A stretch of 21,339 bases of DNA from Pseudomonadota bacterium (GTDB lineage Bacteria; Pseudomonadota; Alphaproteobacteria; Caulobacterales; Caulobacteraceae). The stretch is from the NCBI GenBank assembly GCA_023433585.1, contig JAEZCL010000277.1, forward strand, positions 1 through 21,339, given 5' to 3'. Below are positions 1 to 7,897 of this stretch, piece by piece. Position 1 is the stretch's first letter; every line of letters starts with the position of its first letter. The position numbers were made by a program, and so were the translations under genes. Under the pieces are notes generated by a model, which was not told the origin of the DNA, searched no databases, and worked only from the letters and a program-made list of their open reading frames with translations.

Positions 1-19
1 CTATGGGGGAGGATCGATC

Positions 20-1306
20 ATGAGCGCCCTGGCCGTCATCAACGCCCGGCTGGTCGATCCCGCGAACGACTATGACGGCCCCGGCGCCGTGCTGGTCCAG
101 GACGGCCGCATCGTCGAGGTGGTCCACGGCGCGGCCACCCAGCAGCCCGAAGGCGTGGAGATCATCGACGCGGGCGGCCTTGTCCTCGCCCCCGGCCTGA
201 TCGACATCCGCGTCAAGACGGGCGAACCGGGCGCGGAACCGAAAGAAACCCTGAAGTCCGCCAGCCTGTCGGCGGCGGCGGGCGGCGTGACCACCATCGT
301 AATCCAGCCGGACACCGATCCGGCCGTGGACGATCCGGCCATGATCGACTTCATCCGCCGCCGGGGCGCGGCGCTGAACCTGGTCAACGTCCATGCGGCG
401 GGCGCGGTGACCAAGGGGCTGGACGGCGAGCGCATGGCCGAGATCGGCCTGATGAGCGAGGCCGGCGCCCTCTATTTCACCGACGGCGACCGCGTCATCG
501 CCAACAGCCGCACCCTGCAAAGGGTCATGAGCTATGCGTCCGCCTTCAACGCCCTGATCGCCCATCGCCCGGCCGATCCGTGGCTGTCGGCGGGCGCCTG
601 CGCCACCTCGGGCGAGCTGGCCACGCGGCTGGGCCTGCCCGCCGCCCCCGCCATCGCCGAGCGCATCCAGCTTGAGCGCGACCTGGCCCTGGTGGAACAG
701 ACCGGCGCGCGGTTCCTGGCCGACCAGATCTCCACCGAGGCGGCGCTGGACTGCCTGGCCCGCGCCCGCGCCAGGGGGCTGGAGGTCGCCGCCAGCGTGT
801 CGATCAACCATCTGTGCTTCAACGAAATCGACATCGGCGATTACCGCACCTTCTATCGCCTGGACCCGCCGCTGCGCCCCGAAAGCGACCGGCAGGCGCT
901 GATCGAGGCGGTGCGCGAGGGCCTGATCGACGTCATCACCTCGGCCCACACCCCCGCCCCGGCCGAGGACAAGCGCCGCCCGTTCAGCGAGGCCGCGCCC
1001 GGCGCCGTGGGGCTGGAGACCCTGCTGCCCGCCGCCCTTTCTCTGCACCATGCAGCCGGGCTGGACCTGATCGACATCCTGCGCCCCCTGACCAGCGGCC
1101 CGGCGGCCCTGCTGGGCCTGGACGCGGGCGCATTGACGGCGGGCGCCCCGGCCGATCTGGTGCTGTTCGATCCGAACGCACCGGTGGTGATCGACGCCGA
1201 CACGCTGCGCTCCAAGTCCAAGAACTCGCCCTTCGACGGGCGCGTGCTTCAGGGCAAGGTCTTGCTCACCATCGTCGGCGGGCGCATCGTCCACGACGCA
1301 CGTTAA
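20..1306 (+). CDS. pyrC': Dihydroorotase-like protein, predicted non-catalytic (pseudo-dihydroorotase)
   Basis: This 428-residue protein has the fold signature of class I dihydroorotases, the cyclic amidohydrolases of UMP synthesis, including APGLID (57-62), AAAGGVTT (85-92), PPLRPESDR (283-291) and GLETLLP (331-337). The usual metal-binding HxH is R64-V-K66, the His of the HVST motif is Q236, and the Asp of the DHAPH motif is A309. Only a His equivalent (H182) and an Asp near 155 remain, so hydrolysis is unlikely. In pseudomonads, inactive PyrC' homologues hold aspartate transcarbamoylase (PyrB) dodecamers together; I infer that role here. A GGGGAGGA Shine-Dalgarno sits 6 nt before the ATG. 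An upstream frame ends in TGA at 21-23, overlapping the start, and could be the tail of pyrB. plsY follows 12 nt after the stop. Confidence 0.88.
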   Translation: MSALAVINARLVDPANDYDGPGAVLVQDGRIVEVVHGAATQQPEGVEIIDAGGLVLAPGLIDIRVKTGEPGAEPKETLKSASLSAAAGGVTTIVIQPDTDPAVDDPAMIDFIRRRGAALNLVNVHAAGAVTKGLDGERMAEIGLMSEAGALYFTDGDRVIANSRTLQRVMSYASAFNALIAHRPADPWLSAGACATSGELATRLGLPAAPAIAERIQLERDLALVEQTGARFLADQISTEAALDCLARARARGLEVAASVSINHLCFNEIDIGDYRTFYRLDPPLRPESDRQALIEAVREGLIDVITSAHTPAPAEDKRRPFSEAAPGAVGLETLLPAALSLHHAAGLDLIDILRPLTSGPAALLGLDAGALTAGAPADLVLFDPNAPVVIDADTLRSKSKNSPFDGRVLQGKVLLTIVGGRIVHDAR

Positions 1307-1318
1307 GGGGAAAGCGCC

Positions 1319-1957
1319 GTGCAGGATCTGATCGGACCGGCGATGCTGACGCTGGGGCTCGTCGCCCTGGGCGGCTATCTGCTGGGCTCCATTCCGTTCG
1401 GCGTCATCCTGACCCGCCTGGGCGGGGCGGGCGATGTGCGGGCCATCGGATCGGGCAACATCGGCGCCACCAATGTGCTGAGGACCGGCCGCAAGGACCT
1501 GGCCCTGGCCACCCTGGTGCTGGACGCGGGCAAGGGCGCCGCCGCCCTGCTGATCGCCCGCTGGCTGTTTCAGGATGACGTGGCGGCCGCCGTCGCGGGC
1601 GGCGCGGCCTTCCTGGGCCACCTGTTCCCCATCTGGCTGAAGTTCAGGGGCGGCAAGGGCGTGGCCACCTTCTTCGGCCTGGTGCTGGCCGCGCACTGGC
1701 CCCTGGGGCTGATGGCCGCCGCCACCTGGCTGATCGTCGCCTTCCTGTTCCGCTATTCGTCCCTGGGCGCCCTGATCGCCTCGGCCGCCGCGCCGATCTA
1801 CGCCCTGTTGCCGCTATCGGCCCTGAATCTTCCCGCGCCAAAACCGATCCTGGCGCTCGGCCTGTTCACGGCGGTGCTGATCTGGGTCCGCCATCACGAG
1901 AACATCGGCCGGCTTCTGAAGGGGGTCGAGCCCCGTATCGGATCGAAGGCGGCGTGA
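1319..1957 (+). CDS. plsY: Glycerol-3-phosphate acyltransferase PlsY
   Basis: PlsY is an integral inner-membrane enzyme that moves an acyl group from acyl-phosphate to sn-glycerol-3-phosphate, the first acylation in phospholipid synthesis. The 212 residues carry all the family signatures: GSIPFG near residue 24, RAIGSGNIGATNVLR near 41-55, a LDAGKG turn, HLFPIWLKFRGGKGVATFFG in the middle and RHHENIGRLLKG near the C-terminus. Hydrophobic stretches between them match the family's membrane helices, and the length is typical. Translation starts at GTG behind an AAGGGGAAAG ribosome site. The stop overlaps the start of dprA as GTGA, so the two genes are probably translationally coupled within one operon. 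Confidence 0.96.
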   Translation: MQDLIGPAMLTLGLVALGGYLLGSIPFGVILTRLGGAGDVRAIGSGNIGATNVLRTGRKDLALATLVLDAGKGAAALLIARWLFQDDVAAAVAGGAAFLGHLFPIWLKFRGGKGVATFFGLVLAAHWPLGLMAAATWLIVAFLFRYSSLGALIASAAAPIYALLPLSALNLPAPKPILALGLFTAVLIWVRHHENIGRLLKGVEPRIGSKAA

Positions 1958-3039
1958 AACCGGCGGCGGACGAGGCCGAACGCTTCGCCCGCCTGCGCCT
2001 GGCCCGCACCGACCGCGTCGGCCCGGTGGCCTTCTCACAACTGATGCAGCGGTTCGGTTCGGCGCGCGAGGCGCTGGACGCCCTGCCCGATCTGGCGCGG
2101 CGGGGCGGCGGCGGCCACGCCGTCCCGTCCGAAGACGTCATCCGGGCCGAACTGAACGCCGGTGAGGCGGCTGACGCGCGCCTGCTGCTGCTGGGCGACC
2201 CGGATTATCCGCCGCAACTGGCCGCCCTGGACGCGCCCCCGCCCCTGCTGTGGACGCGCGGAGACACGACCCTGCTGTCACGCGACGCCGTCGCCGTCGT
2301 CGGCGCCCGCATCGCTTCGGCGGGCGGACAACGGATCGCACGCGGGCTGGCGGCGGGGTTGGGACAGGCGGGGCTGACGGTGGTGTCCGGCATGGCCCGG
2401 GGCGTCGACGCGGCGGCCCATGAAGGATCGCTGGCCACCGGATCCGTGGCGGTGTTGGGCGGCGGCGTGGACGACGTCTATCCGTCCGAGCACGGCGATC
2501 TCTACGCCCGGCTGGTCGAGCACGGCTGTGTGATCTCGGAAAGCCCCATGGGCGCCCGCGCCCAGGCCCGCGATTTTCCTCGGCGCAACCGCATCATCTC
2601 GGGCCTGGCCAAGGGCGTGATCGTGGTGGAGGCCGAACTGCGCTCCGGCTCCCTCATCACGGCGCGGCTGGCGGGCGAACAGGGGCGCGAGGTGTTCGCG
2701 GTGCCCGGCTCGCCCCTGGATCCGCGCTCGAAGGGACCCAACGACCTGCTGCGCCAGGGCGCCGTGCTGTGCGAAGGCGTGGAAGACGTGCTGGCCGCCC
2801 TGAACGGCCTTCGAACCCTGCTTGAGCCCGCGTCTCCCGAATGGGAGCCGGGGCCGGTGGACGCCGATCTCGATCTGATCGAACGGCTGGCCGCCCTGCT
2901 GTCGCCGGTTCCGGCGCCGCGCGACGAGCTGGCCCGCGCGGCGGGGGCTTCCATCGGCGAGGCCAACGCGGCGCTGCTGGAGCTCAGCCTGGCCGGGCGC
3001 GCCGTCCTGTTGCCGGGAGGGCTGGCGTCCTCGCCATGA
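1954..3039 (+). CDS. dprA: DNA processing protein DprA (Smf)
   Basis: DprA binds incoming single-stranded DNA during natural transformation and loads RecA on it. The 361-residue protein has the Rossmann-like Smf domain: AVAVVGARIAS near 111-121, VVSGMARGVDAAAH near 142-155, VLGGGVDDVYP near 167-177, FPRRNRIISGLAKGVIVVEA near 208-227 and SGSLITARLAGEQGREVFAVPGSP after it. A C-terminal winged-helix-like segment (about 295-355), as in many proteobacterial DprA proteins, follows. The GTG start overlaps the plsY stop by 4 nt and has no clear ribosome site of its own, which fits coupling. The gene is widespread in bacteria not known to transform, so competence cannot be concluded from it. A perfect palindrome begins 4 nt after the stop codon. 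Confidence 0.96.
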   Translation: MKPAADEAERFARLRLARTDRVGPVAFSQLMQRFGSAREALDALPDLARRGGGGHAVPSEDVIRAELNAGEAADARLLLLGDPDYPPQLAALDAPPPLLWTRGDTTLLSRDAVAVVGARIASAGGQRIARGLAAGLGQAGLTVVSGMARGVDAAAHEGSLATGSVAVLGGGVDDVYPSEHGDLYARLVEHGCVISESPMGARAQARDFPRRNRIISGLAKGVIVVEAELRSGSLITARLAGEQGREVFAVPGSPLDPRSKGPNDLLRQGAVLCEGVEDVLAALNGLRTLLEPASPEWEPGPVDADLDLIERLAALLSPVPAPRDELARAAGASIGEANAALLELSLAGRAVLLPGGLASSP

Positions 3040-3043
3040 TCCA

Positions 3044-3093
3044 GACCATTGTTCTGAGTTCAGTCGGAATCGACTGAACTCAGAACAATGGTC
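3044..3093. repeat. Perfect 50-nt palindrome (23-bp arms, 4-nt loop)
   Basis: Bases 3044-3066 are the exact reverse complement of 3071-3093, with GAAT between them. The arms are about half A+T, clearly lower in GC than the flanking genes. The structure lies just past the dprA stop, so it may end transcription, but no T-run follows on either strand, which is unlike a standard intrinsic terminator. It could instead be a dispersed repeat or a protein-binding site. Confidence 0.9.
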
Positions 3094-3119
3094 CAGTTTC
3101 CAAGTTGAGCGAATATCTG

Positions 3120-3148
3120 GGTTCCGGCGGACTGCGTCCACCTGAACC
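3120..3148. repeat. Second hairpin downstream of dprA
   Basis: Bases 3120-3132 can pair with 3136-3148 (11 of 13 positions), leaving a 3-nt TGC loop. It lies between the 50-nt palindrome and the stop of the small minus-strand gene. The two hairpins may together separate convergent transcripts from dprA and the minus-strand gene. There is no T-tract on either strand, so termination is only a possibility. Confidence 0.5.
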
Positions 3149-3157
3149 GATTTCGCT

Positions 3158-3364
3158 CTATCCGGCCGGCGGGCGTCCCGCCCTTTCGGCGGCGGCGTCC
3201 AGAAGGCGGCCCAGCTCTTCGTCGCCGTCCCAGCGCGCCATCTGCGCCAGCTCCGCCGCCATGGCGCCCATATATTCTCGAATTGGAAAATCGTCCGAGG
3301 TGCGGACGTGCCGGTCCTGCTCGCTTCGGGCGGCGTTCTTGTGCGCCGTCTGTTGATTGTGCAT
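3158..3364 (-). CDS. Small hypothetical protein, 68 residues
   Basis: This is a short minus-strand gene of unknown function. The ATG at 3364 is preferred over an in-frame GTG at 3376 because GGAGGG lies 4 nt before the ATG, and the GTG codon itself overlaps that ribosome site. The N-terminal half is polar and probably disordered. The C-terminal half, REYMGAMAAELAQMA followed by a segment ending ELGRLLDAAAERA, reads as two amphipathic helices and has the look of a genuine folded mini-domain. No signal peptide, membrane helix or cysteine motif is present. It stands alone between the dprA palindromes and topA, divergent from topA. It resembles small hypothetical proteins of alphaproteobacteria in style, but I cannot name a family. 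Confidence 0.62.
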   Translation of the reverse strand: MHNQQTAHKNAARSEQDRHVRTSDDFPIREYMGAMAAELAQMARWDGDEELGRLLDAAAERAGRPPAG

Positions 3365-3476
3365 CGTGCCCTCCACCCCATGACACTCGTTAAGGTAGTC
3401 AATTCAGAGATAATGCACCATTAGCGAGATTAACAGCCGTTTGTTTCGGCCAGGACGTCGTCGATCAGCTTGGCGA

Positions 3477-3482
3477 TTGACA
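3477..3482 (+). promoter_or_regulatory. Possible -35 element upstream of topA
   Basis: A consensus TTGACA lies 53 nt before the chosen topA ATG, but the expected -10 position (about 3500-3505, CACGTT) is a poor match, so this is weak. The rest of 3365-3535 has an AT-richer stretch at about 3385-3445 that probably holds divergent promoters for topA and the small minus-strand gene. I could not fix them. Confidence 0.2.
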
Positions 3483-3535
3483 CCGCCGCCCGCGCTGACC
3501 ACGTTCGCGCTCCCCTCCTCCCAGCCCCGCGCCTC

Positions 3536-6121
3536 ATGAACCTCGTCATCGTCGAAAGCCCGGCCAAGGCCAAAACCATCAACAAGTACCTGGGGCCTGA
3601 CTACAAGGTCCTGGCCTCCTACGGCCACGTGCGCGACCTGCCGTCCAAGGACGGCTCGGTGAAGCCGGACGAGGACTTCGCCATGTCGTGGGAGGTGGAC
3701 GCCAAGGCGTCCAAGCGCCTGTCCGAGATCGCCGAGGCGGCCAAGACGTCCGACCGCATCATCCTGGCCACCGACCCGGACCGCGAGGGCGAGGCCATCA
3801 GCTGGCACGTGCTGGAGGTGCTGAACCGGAAGAAGGCGATCAAGGGCGCCACCGTCCAGCGGGTCACCTTCAACGCCATCACCAAGTCGGCGGTGCTGGA
3901 GGCCATGGCCCAGCCGCGCGACATCGACATGGAGTTGGTCCAGGCCTATCTGGCGCGCCGCGCGCTGGACTATCTGGTGGGCTTCACCCTGTCGCCGGTG
4001 CTGTGGCGCAAGCTGCCCGGCGCCCGCTCGGCGGGCCGGGTGCAGTCCGTCGCCCTGCGCATCGTCGTGGACCGCGAGATGGAGATCGAGCGGTTCAGGG
4101 CCCAGGAATACTGGTCGGTCGAGGCCGACCTGACCGCCGACAGCCCGCCGTTCACCGCCCGACTGGTCAAGCACGCGGGCAAGCGGGTCCAGCGCCTGGA
4201 CATCACCGACGAGGCCACCGCCCAGGCCGCCCGCGCGGCCATTGAGGGCGCGGCCCTGACCATCCGCTCGATCGAGAAGAAGCCGGTCAAGCGCTCGCCT
4301 TCGCCGCCCTTCACCACCTCGACCCTGCAACAGGAAGCGGCCCGCAAGCTGGGCTTCACCGCCCAGCGCACCATGCAGGCGGCCCAGAAACTGTATGAGG
4401 GCGTGGACGAGACCGGCGGCCTCATCACCTACATGCGGACCGACGGCGTCTATGTGACGTCCGAGGGGATCGCCCAGGCGCGCGAGGTCATCGGCGAGCG
4501 GTTCGGACCCGCCTACGTCCCCGATCAACCCCGCCACTACAAGGTCAAGGCCAAGAACGCCCAGGAGGCGCACGAGGCCATCCGCCCCACCAACATCACG
4601 CGCCACCCCGACAGCCTGCGGCTGGATGGCGATCTGCAGCGCCTCTACGAGCTGATCTGGAAGCGCATGGTCGCCAGCCAGATGGAGCAGGCGCGCCTGG
4701 ACCGCACCACCGTCGAGATCGAGAGCGCCGACGGCCAGACCGGTCTGCGCGCCACCGGCCAGGTGGTGGCCTTCGACGGCTTCATCGCCGTCTATGAAGA
4801 GGGCCGCGACGAGCGCGCCAGGGGATCGGAGGACGACGAGGACGACGGCGGCCGCCTGCCCGCGCTGAAGGAAGGCGCGAAAGCGAAGACGGAAGCCATT
4901 AGAACCGAACAGCATTTCACCGAACCGCCGCCGCGCTACTCCGAGGCCACCCTGGTCAAGAAGCTGGAGGAGCTGGGCATCGGCCGGCCCTCCACCTATG
5001 CCTCGATCCTGACCACCCTGCGCGACCGCGAATACGTCCGCATGGACAAGAACCGCTTCTATCCCGAGGACAAGGGCCGCCTGGTCACCGCCTTCCTGGA
5101 GCAGTTCTTCGCCCGCTGGGTCGAATACGACTTCACCGCCGCCCTGGAGACCCAGCTGGACGAGGTGTCGGCGGGCGACCTGGACTGGAAGGTGCTGCTG
5201 CGCCGGTTCTGGGAGGATTTCCACGCCGCGACCCAGGCGGCGGGTGAGCTGCGCACCACCGCCATTCTGGACCATCTGAACGAGGCCCTGGGGCCGCACA
5301 TCTTCCCCGACAAGGGCGATGGAACCGACCCGCGCAAATGCCCCGTCTGCGCCGACGGGCGCCTCAGCTTGAAGACCAGCCGTTTCGGCGCCTTCATCGG
5401 CTGTTCGAACTATCCCGAATGCCGGTTCACCCGGCCGGTGGCCTCGCCCGACGCGGCCGAGGCGAACGGGAACGGCGGCGGCGACCGCGAACTGGGCCTC
5501 GACCCGGAGACCGGCCAGCCCGTCCATCTGAAGATCGGCCGCTTCGGCCCCTATGTGGAGACCACGCCGCCAGGCGCGGACAAGCCGAAACGCTCGTCCC
5601 TGCCCAAGGGCTGGTCGCCCGCCTCCATCGACCTGGAGAAGGCCCTGCGCCTGCTGCGCCTGCCGCGCGAGGTCGGGGCGCATCCTGAGGACGGCAAGCC
5701 GATCACGGCGGGCCTGGGCCGCTACGGCCCCTTCGTGGCCCACGACGGGACCTACGCCAACCTGTCGGACATCGAGGAGGTGTTCGATGTGGGCCTGAAC
5801 CGGGCCGTGGCCCTGCTGGCCGAAAAGCGCGCCAGCCGGGGCGCGGGGCGCGGCGGGGCGATGACGCCGCTGAAGGATCTGGGCGCTCATCCCGAAACCG
5901 GCGAGCCGGTCCACGTCATGGCCGGCCGCTACGGTCCCTATGTGAAGTCCGGCAAGATCAACGCCACCCTGCCCAAGGGAACCGCGCCCGAGGACCTGAC
6001 CCTTGAGGCCGCCCTCCCCCTGCTGGCCGCCAAGGCCGCCAAGGCCCCGGTCAAGAAGGCGGCGGCGAAGAAGGCCCCGGCCAAGAAGAAGGCGGCGAAA
6101 AAGCCCGCCGCGAAGGGCTAA
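3536..6121 (+). CDS. topA: DNA topoisomerase I (type IA)
   Basis: TopA relaxes negative supercoils by single-strand cleavage and passage. Starting at ATG 3536 gives 861 residues beginning MNLVIVESPAKAKT, as usual for the family; an in-frame TTG 66 nt upstream would add an unconserved proline/alanine-rich leader, so I reject it. The Toprim domain has E7 and TDPDREGEAISWH with its acidic DxDxE (about 80-84). The DNA-linking tyrosine is Y299 in ITYMRTDG. A four-cysteine zinc ribbon uses C602, C605, C623 and C629. Three repeats of the form HPETGEPV...GRYGPYV follow, then a Lys/Ala-rich tail of about 30 residues likely to bind DNA. No Shine-Dalgarno precedes the ATG. Size and order match alphaproteobacterial TopA. 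Confidence 0.96.
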   Translation: MNLVIVESPAKAKTINKYLGPDYKVLASYGHVRDLPSKDGSVKPDEDFAMSWEVDAKASKRLSEIAEAAKTSDRIILATDPDREGEAISWHVLEVLNRKKAIKGATVQRVTFNAITKSAVLEAMAQPRDIDMELVQAYLARRALDYLVGFTLSPVLWRKLPGARSAGRVQSVALRIVVDREMEIERFRAQEYWSVEADLTADSPPFTARLVKHAGKRVQRLDITDEATAQAARAAIEGAALTIRSIEKKPVKRSPSPPFTTSTLQQEAARKLGFTAQRTMQAAQKLYEGVDETGGLITYMRTDGVYVTSEGIAQAREVIGERFGPAYVPDQPRHYKVKAKNAQEAHEAIRPTNITRHPDSLRLDGDLQRLYELIWKRMVASQMEQARLDRTTVEIESADGQTGLRATGQVVAFDGFIAVYEEGRDERARGSEDDEDDGGRLPALKEGAKAKTEAIRTEQHFTEPPPRYSEATLVKKLEELGIGRPSTYASILTTLRDREYVRMDKNRFYPEDKGRLVTAFLEQFFARWVEYDFTAALETQLDEVSAGDLDWKVLLRRFWEDFHAATQAAGELRTTAILDHLNEALGPHIFPDKGDGTDPRKCPVCADGRLSLKTSRFGAFIGCSNYPECRFTRPVASPDAAEANGNGGGDRELGLDPETGQPVHLKIGRFGPYVETTPPGADKPKRSSLPKGWSPASIDLEKALRLLRLPREVGAHPEDGKPITAGLGRYGPFVAHDGTYANLSDIEEVFDVGLNRAVALLAEKRASRGAGRGGAMTPLKDLGAHPETGEPVHVMAGRYGPYVKSGKINATLPKGTAPEDLTLEAALPLLAAKAAKAPVKKAAAKKAPAKKKAAKKPAAKG

Positions 6122-6140
6122 GAGGACTCATATGTCTTCG

Positions 6141-6283
6141 TCATCGCCGGGCCTGTCCCGGCGATCCATACGCTCCGAAAGGCCAAGGCGAGTCCGGAAC
6201 GTTCCGTGCCTATGGGTTCCCGGCACAGGCTTGTCCCGGGCGGGCCGCGCCAGCGGCGCGACCCGGGGGCCGGGAATGACGGG
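6141..6283. repeat. REP-like palindromic element between topA and the MATE gene
   Basis: Several nested inverted repeats fill this gap. TCGCCGGG at 6144-6151 pairs with 6157-6164. TTCCCGGC at 6217-6224 pairs with 6269-6276, enclosing an inner hairpin (6241-6251 with 6255-6265, one mismatch). The outer ends, CGTCATCGCCGGGCC and the reverse complement of GGCCGGGAATGACG, are similar and inverted. Such GTCATnCCCGGGCnTGTCCCGGG repeats are common between alphaproteobacterial genes. Here it lies between convergent genes and may also act in termination. Confidence 0.7.
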
Positions 6284-6300
6284 TGTGGAATGGGGCTCAT

Positions 6301-7650
6301 TCACCCCGGCATCCGCCGCGTCACCCGCACCAGGCGGCCGCTGAGCAGGGTCGCGGAAATCAGGCTGGCGATGATGACGCTGAGCACGATGCCGTTGACG
6401 CCGAGGCCCAGGGGGTGGGCCAGCACATAGCCCAGCGGCATCATCACCACCCCATAGCTGAAGACATGCATGACGGTGGGCCACCACACGTCGGCGGCCG
6501 AACGCAGGGCCTGGGCCGCCACCACCTGGATGCCGTCGGCCACGAAGAACAGGGTCGCCAGGATCAGGGCCGGAACCACCAGGGCCAGCAGCGCGCCTTC
6601 CGACGTATAGGCCCCCGCCAGCAGCCGCGCACCCGGCCACACCGCCAGGGCCACCATCAGGGTCAGGGCCGCCGTCACGCCCAGGCCCAGCACCACCGCC
6701 CGGATCACGCCCGCGCGGTCGCCCGCCCCGAACGCGCGGCTGACCAGCACGCCGGTCGCCGCCGACAGGCCCATCGGCCCCATGAACACGATGGCCGAAA
6801 TGTTGATGACGATGGCCCAGGCCGCCACCTGAAGCCCGCCCAGCCATCCGGCCACCAGGCTCATGGCCGCGAAGGCGCCCACCTCGATGAAATAGGACGC
6901 CCCCGCCCCGGCCCCTACCTTCATCTGTTCGCGCGCGGCGGCGGGGTCCTTGCGGGGCCGCCGGAACACGCCCAGCGCCCGCGCCTCGGGCAGGCGCGCG
7001 ATATAAACGATCAGGAACGCCGCCAGGGCGACGCGCGCGCCGAAGGTGGCCCAGGACGAGGCTGCGGCCCCGTCCACCGGCAGGCCGGACGTCCCCGGCA
7101 CCAGCCAGACGTTCAGGGCGATGTTCAGGCCGTTGGCGATCCACATGGCCCACATGCCGGGCCGGGGCTTCGACAGCGCCTCGAGGAAGAACTGGCAGGC
7201 CACCGAGACCAGATAGAACGGCAGCGACACGGCGAAGATGACCAGGGCCGGCGCCGCGTCCTGGCCCAGCCCGTCCTCTAGCCCCATGCGCGCCAGGGCC
7301 CACGGCCCGGCCAGCACCAGCGCCAGCATGGCCGCCACGCCCAGTTGCAGGGAATAGACGACGCCGCGCCTCAGCACCCCGCCGACCTCGTCGCGGCGGC
7401 CCTGGCCGATCAGGCGCGCGGTCATCACCTGGACGCCCATCAAGAGGCCCACGGCGGTGGTCAGGAACACCGACGTCGGCGCCCACGCCAGCGAATGCAG
7501 CGCCAGCTCGCGCGCGGCGTAGCGCCCCACCACGACGGCGTCGGTCAGCCCCATGGTCATGATGCCGATGCGCGCCAGCACCACCGGCCAGGCCAGGTTC
7601 AGCAGCTCGCGCAGATCGGCGCGGGTTTCGGGTCGGATGAGGGCGGTCAT
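6301..7650 (-). CDS. MATE family multidrug/toxin efflux transporter
   Basis: The 449-residue protein is almost wholly hydrophobic, with about twelve predicted membrane helices in two similar halves, the MATE (NorM/DinF) layout. Recognisable segments include PVVLARIGIMTMGLTDAVVV near the N-terminus, then LIGQGRRDEVGGVLRRG, and in the second half MGPMGLSAATGVLVSRAFGA, where the repeat resembles the first half. MATE proteins export organic cations and drugs in exchange for sodium or protons; the substrate cannot be read from sequence. The ATG at 7650 has no strong ribosome site. It is transcribed alone, convergent with topA and divergent from the DUF2231 gene, with 247 bp between the two starts in which I saw only a weak TTGACT at 7841-7846. 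Confidence 0.92.
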   Translation of the reverse strand: MTALIRPETRADLRELLNLAWPVVLARIGIMTMGLTDAVVVGRYAARELALHSLAWAPTSVFLTTAVGLLMGVQVMTARLIGQGRRDEVGGVLRRGVVYSLQLGVAAMLALVLAGPWALARMGLEDGLGQDAAPALVIFAVSLPFYLVSVACQFFLEALSKPRPGMWAMWIANGLNIALNVWLVPGTSGLPVDGAAASSWATFGARVALAAFLIVYIARLPEARALGVFRRPRKDPAAAREQMKVGAGAGASYFIEVGAFAAMSLVAGWLGGLQVAAWAIVINISAIVFMGPMGLSAATGVLVSRAFGAGDRAGVIRAVVLGLGVTAALTLMVALAVWPGARLLAGAYTSEGALLALVVPALILATLFFVADGIQVVAAQALRSAADVWWPTVMHVFSYGVVMMPLGYVLAHPLGLGVNGIVLSVIIASLISATLLSGRLVRVTRRMPG

Positions 7651-7897
7651 CGGGGGGCGCGGGAAAGGGCTCAGGCGAAGGGCCGCGGAACCTGGGGCTG
7701 GCGCCCGGACTTGGCAAGAGGCGATGCGCCGTCTCTTCGCTCCGTTTCGAAACCAAATCCGAAGTCACGTATTACGGCAAGACGGTCTGGCTTTGCTGTG
7801 CCGGACCGATCCGCACGGCGGGGGTGACCGCAAACCCGAATTGACTTGTCCTCAGCGGGTCCCAGCCTGTGGTCCAGGCGTTGTTCAGGAGCTGAAA

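Noticed and set aside
1..19. Similarity of CTATGGGGGAGG at the left edge to the palindrome arm at the right edge
   Set aside because: At the left edge this is the ribosome site of the dihydroorotase-like gene. The match is short and purine-rich, with no second arm.
3385..3445. CtrA-type TTAA-N7-TTAA site in the AT-richer stretch before topA
   Set aside because: TTAA half-sites are present, but none are paired at the seven-base spacing.
3404..5914. An 836-codon minus-strand frame opposite topA
   Set aside because: It mirrors topA codons, has low-complexity composition and lacks any recognisable domain or ribosome site.
6283..7281. Plus-strand frame of 332 codons opposite the MATE gene
   Set aside because: Its His/Arg/Gln/Gly-rich content is a shadow of hydrophobic membrane-protein codons on the other strand.
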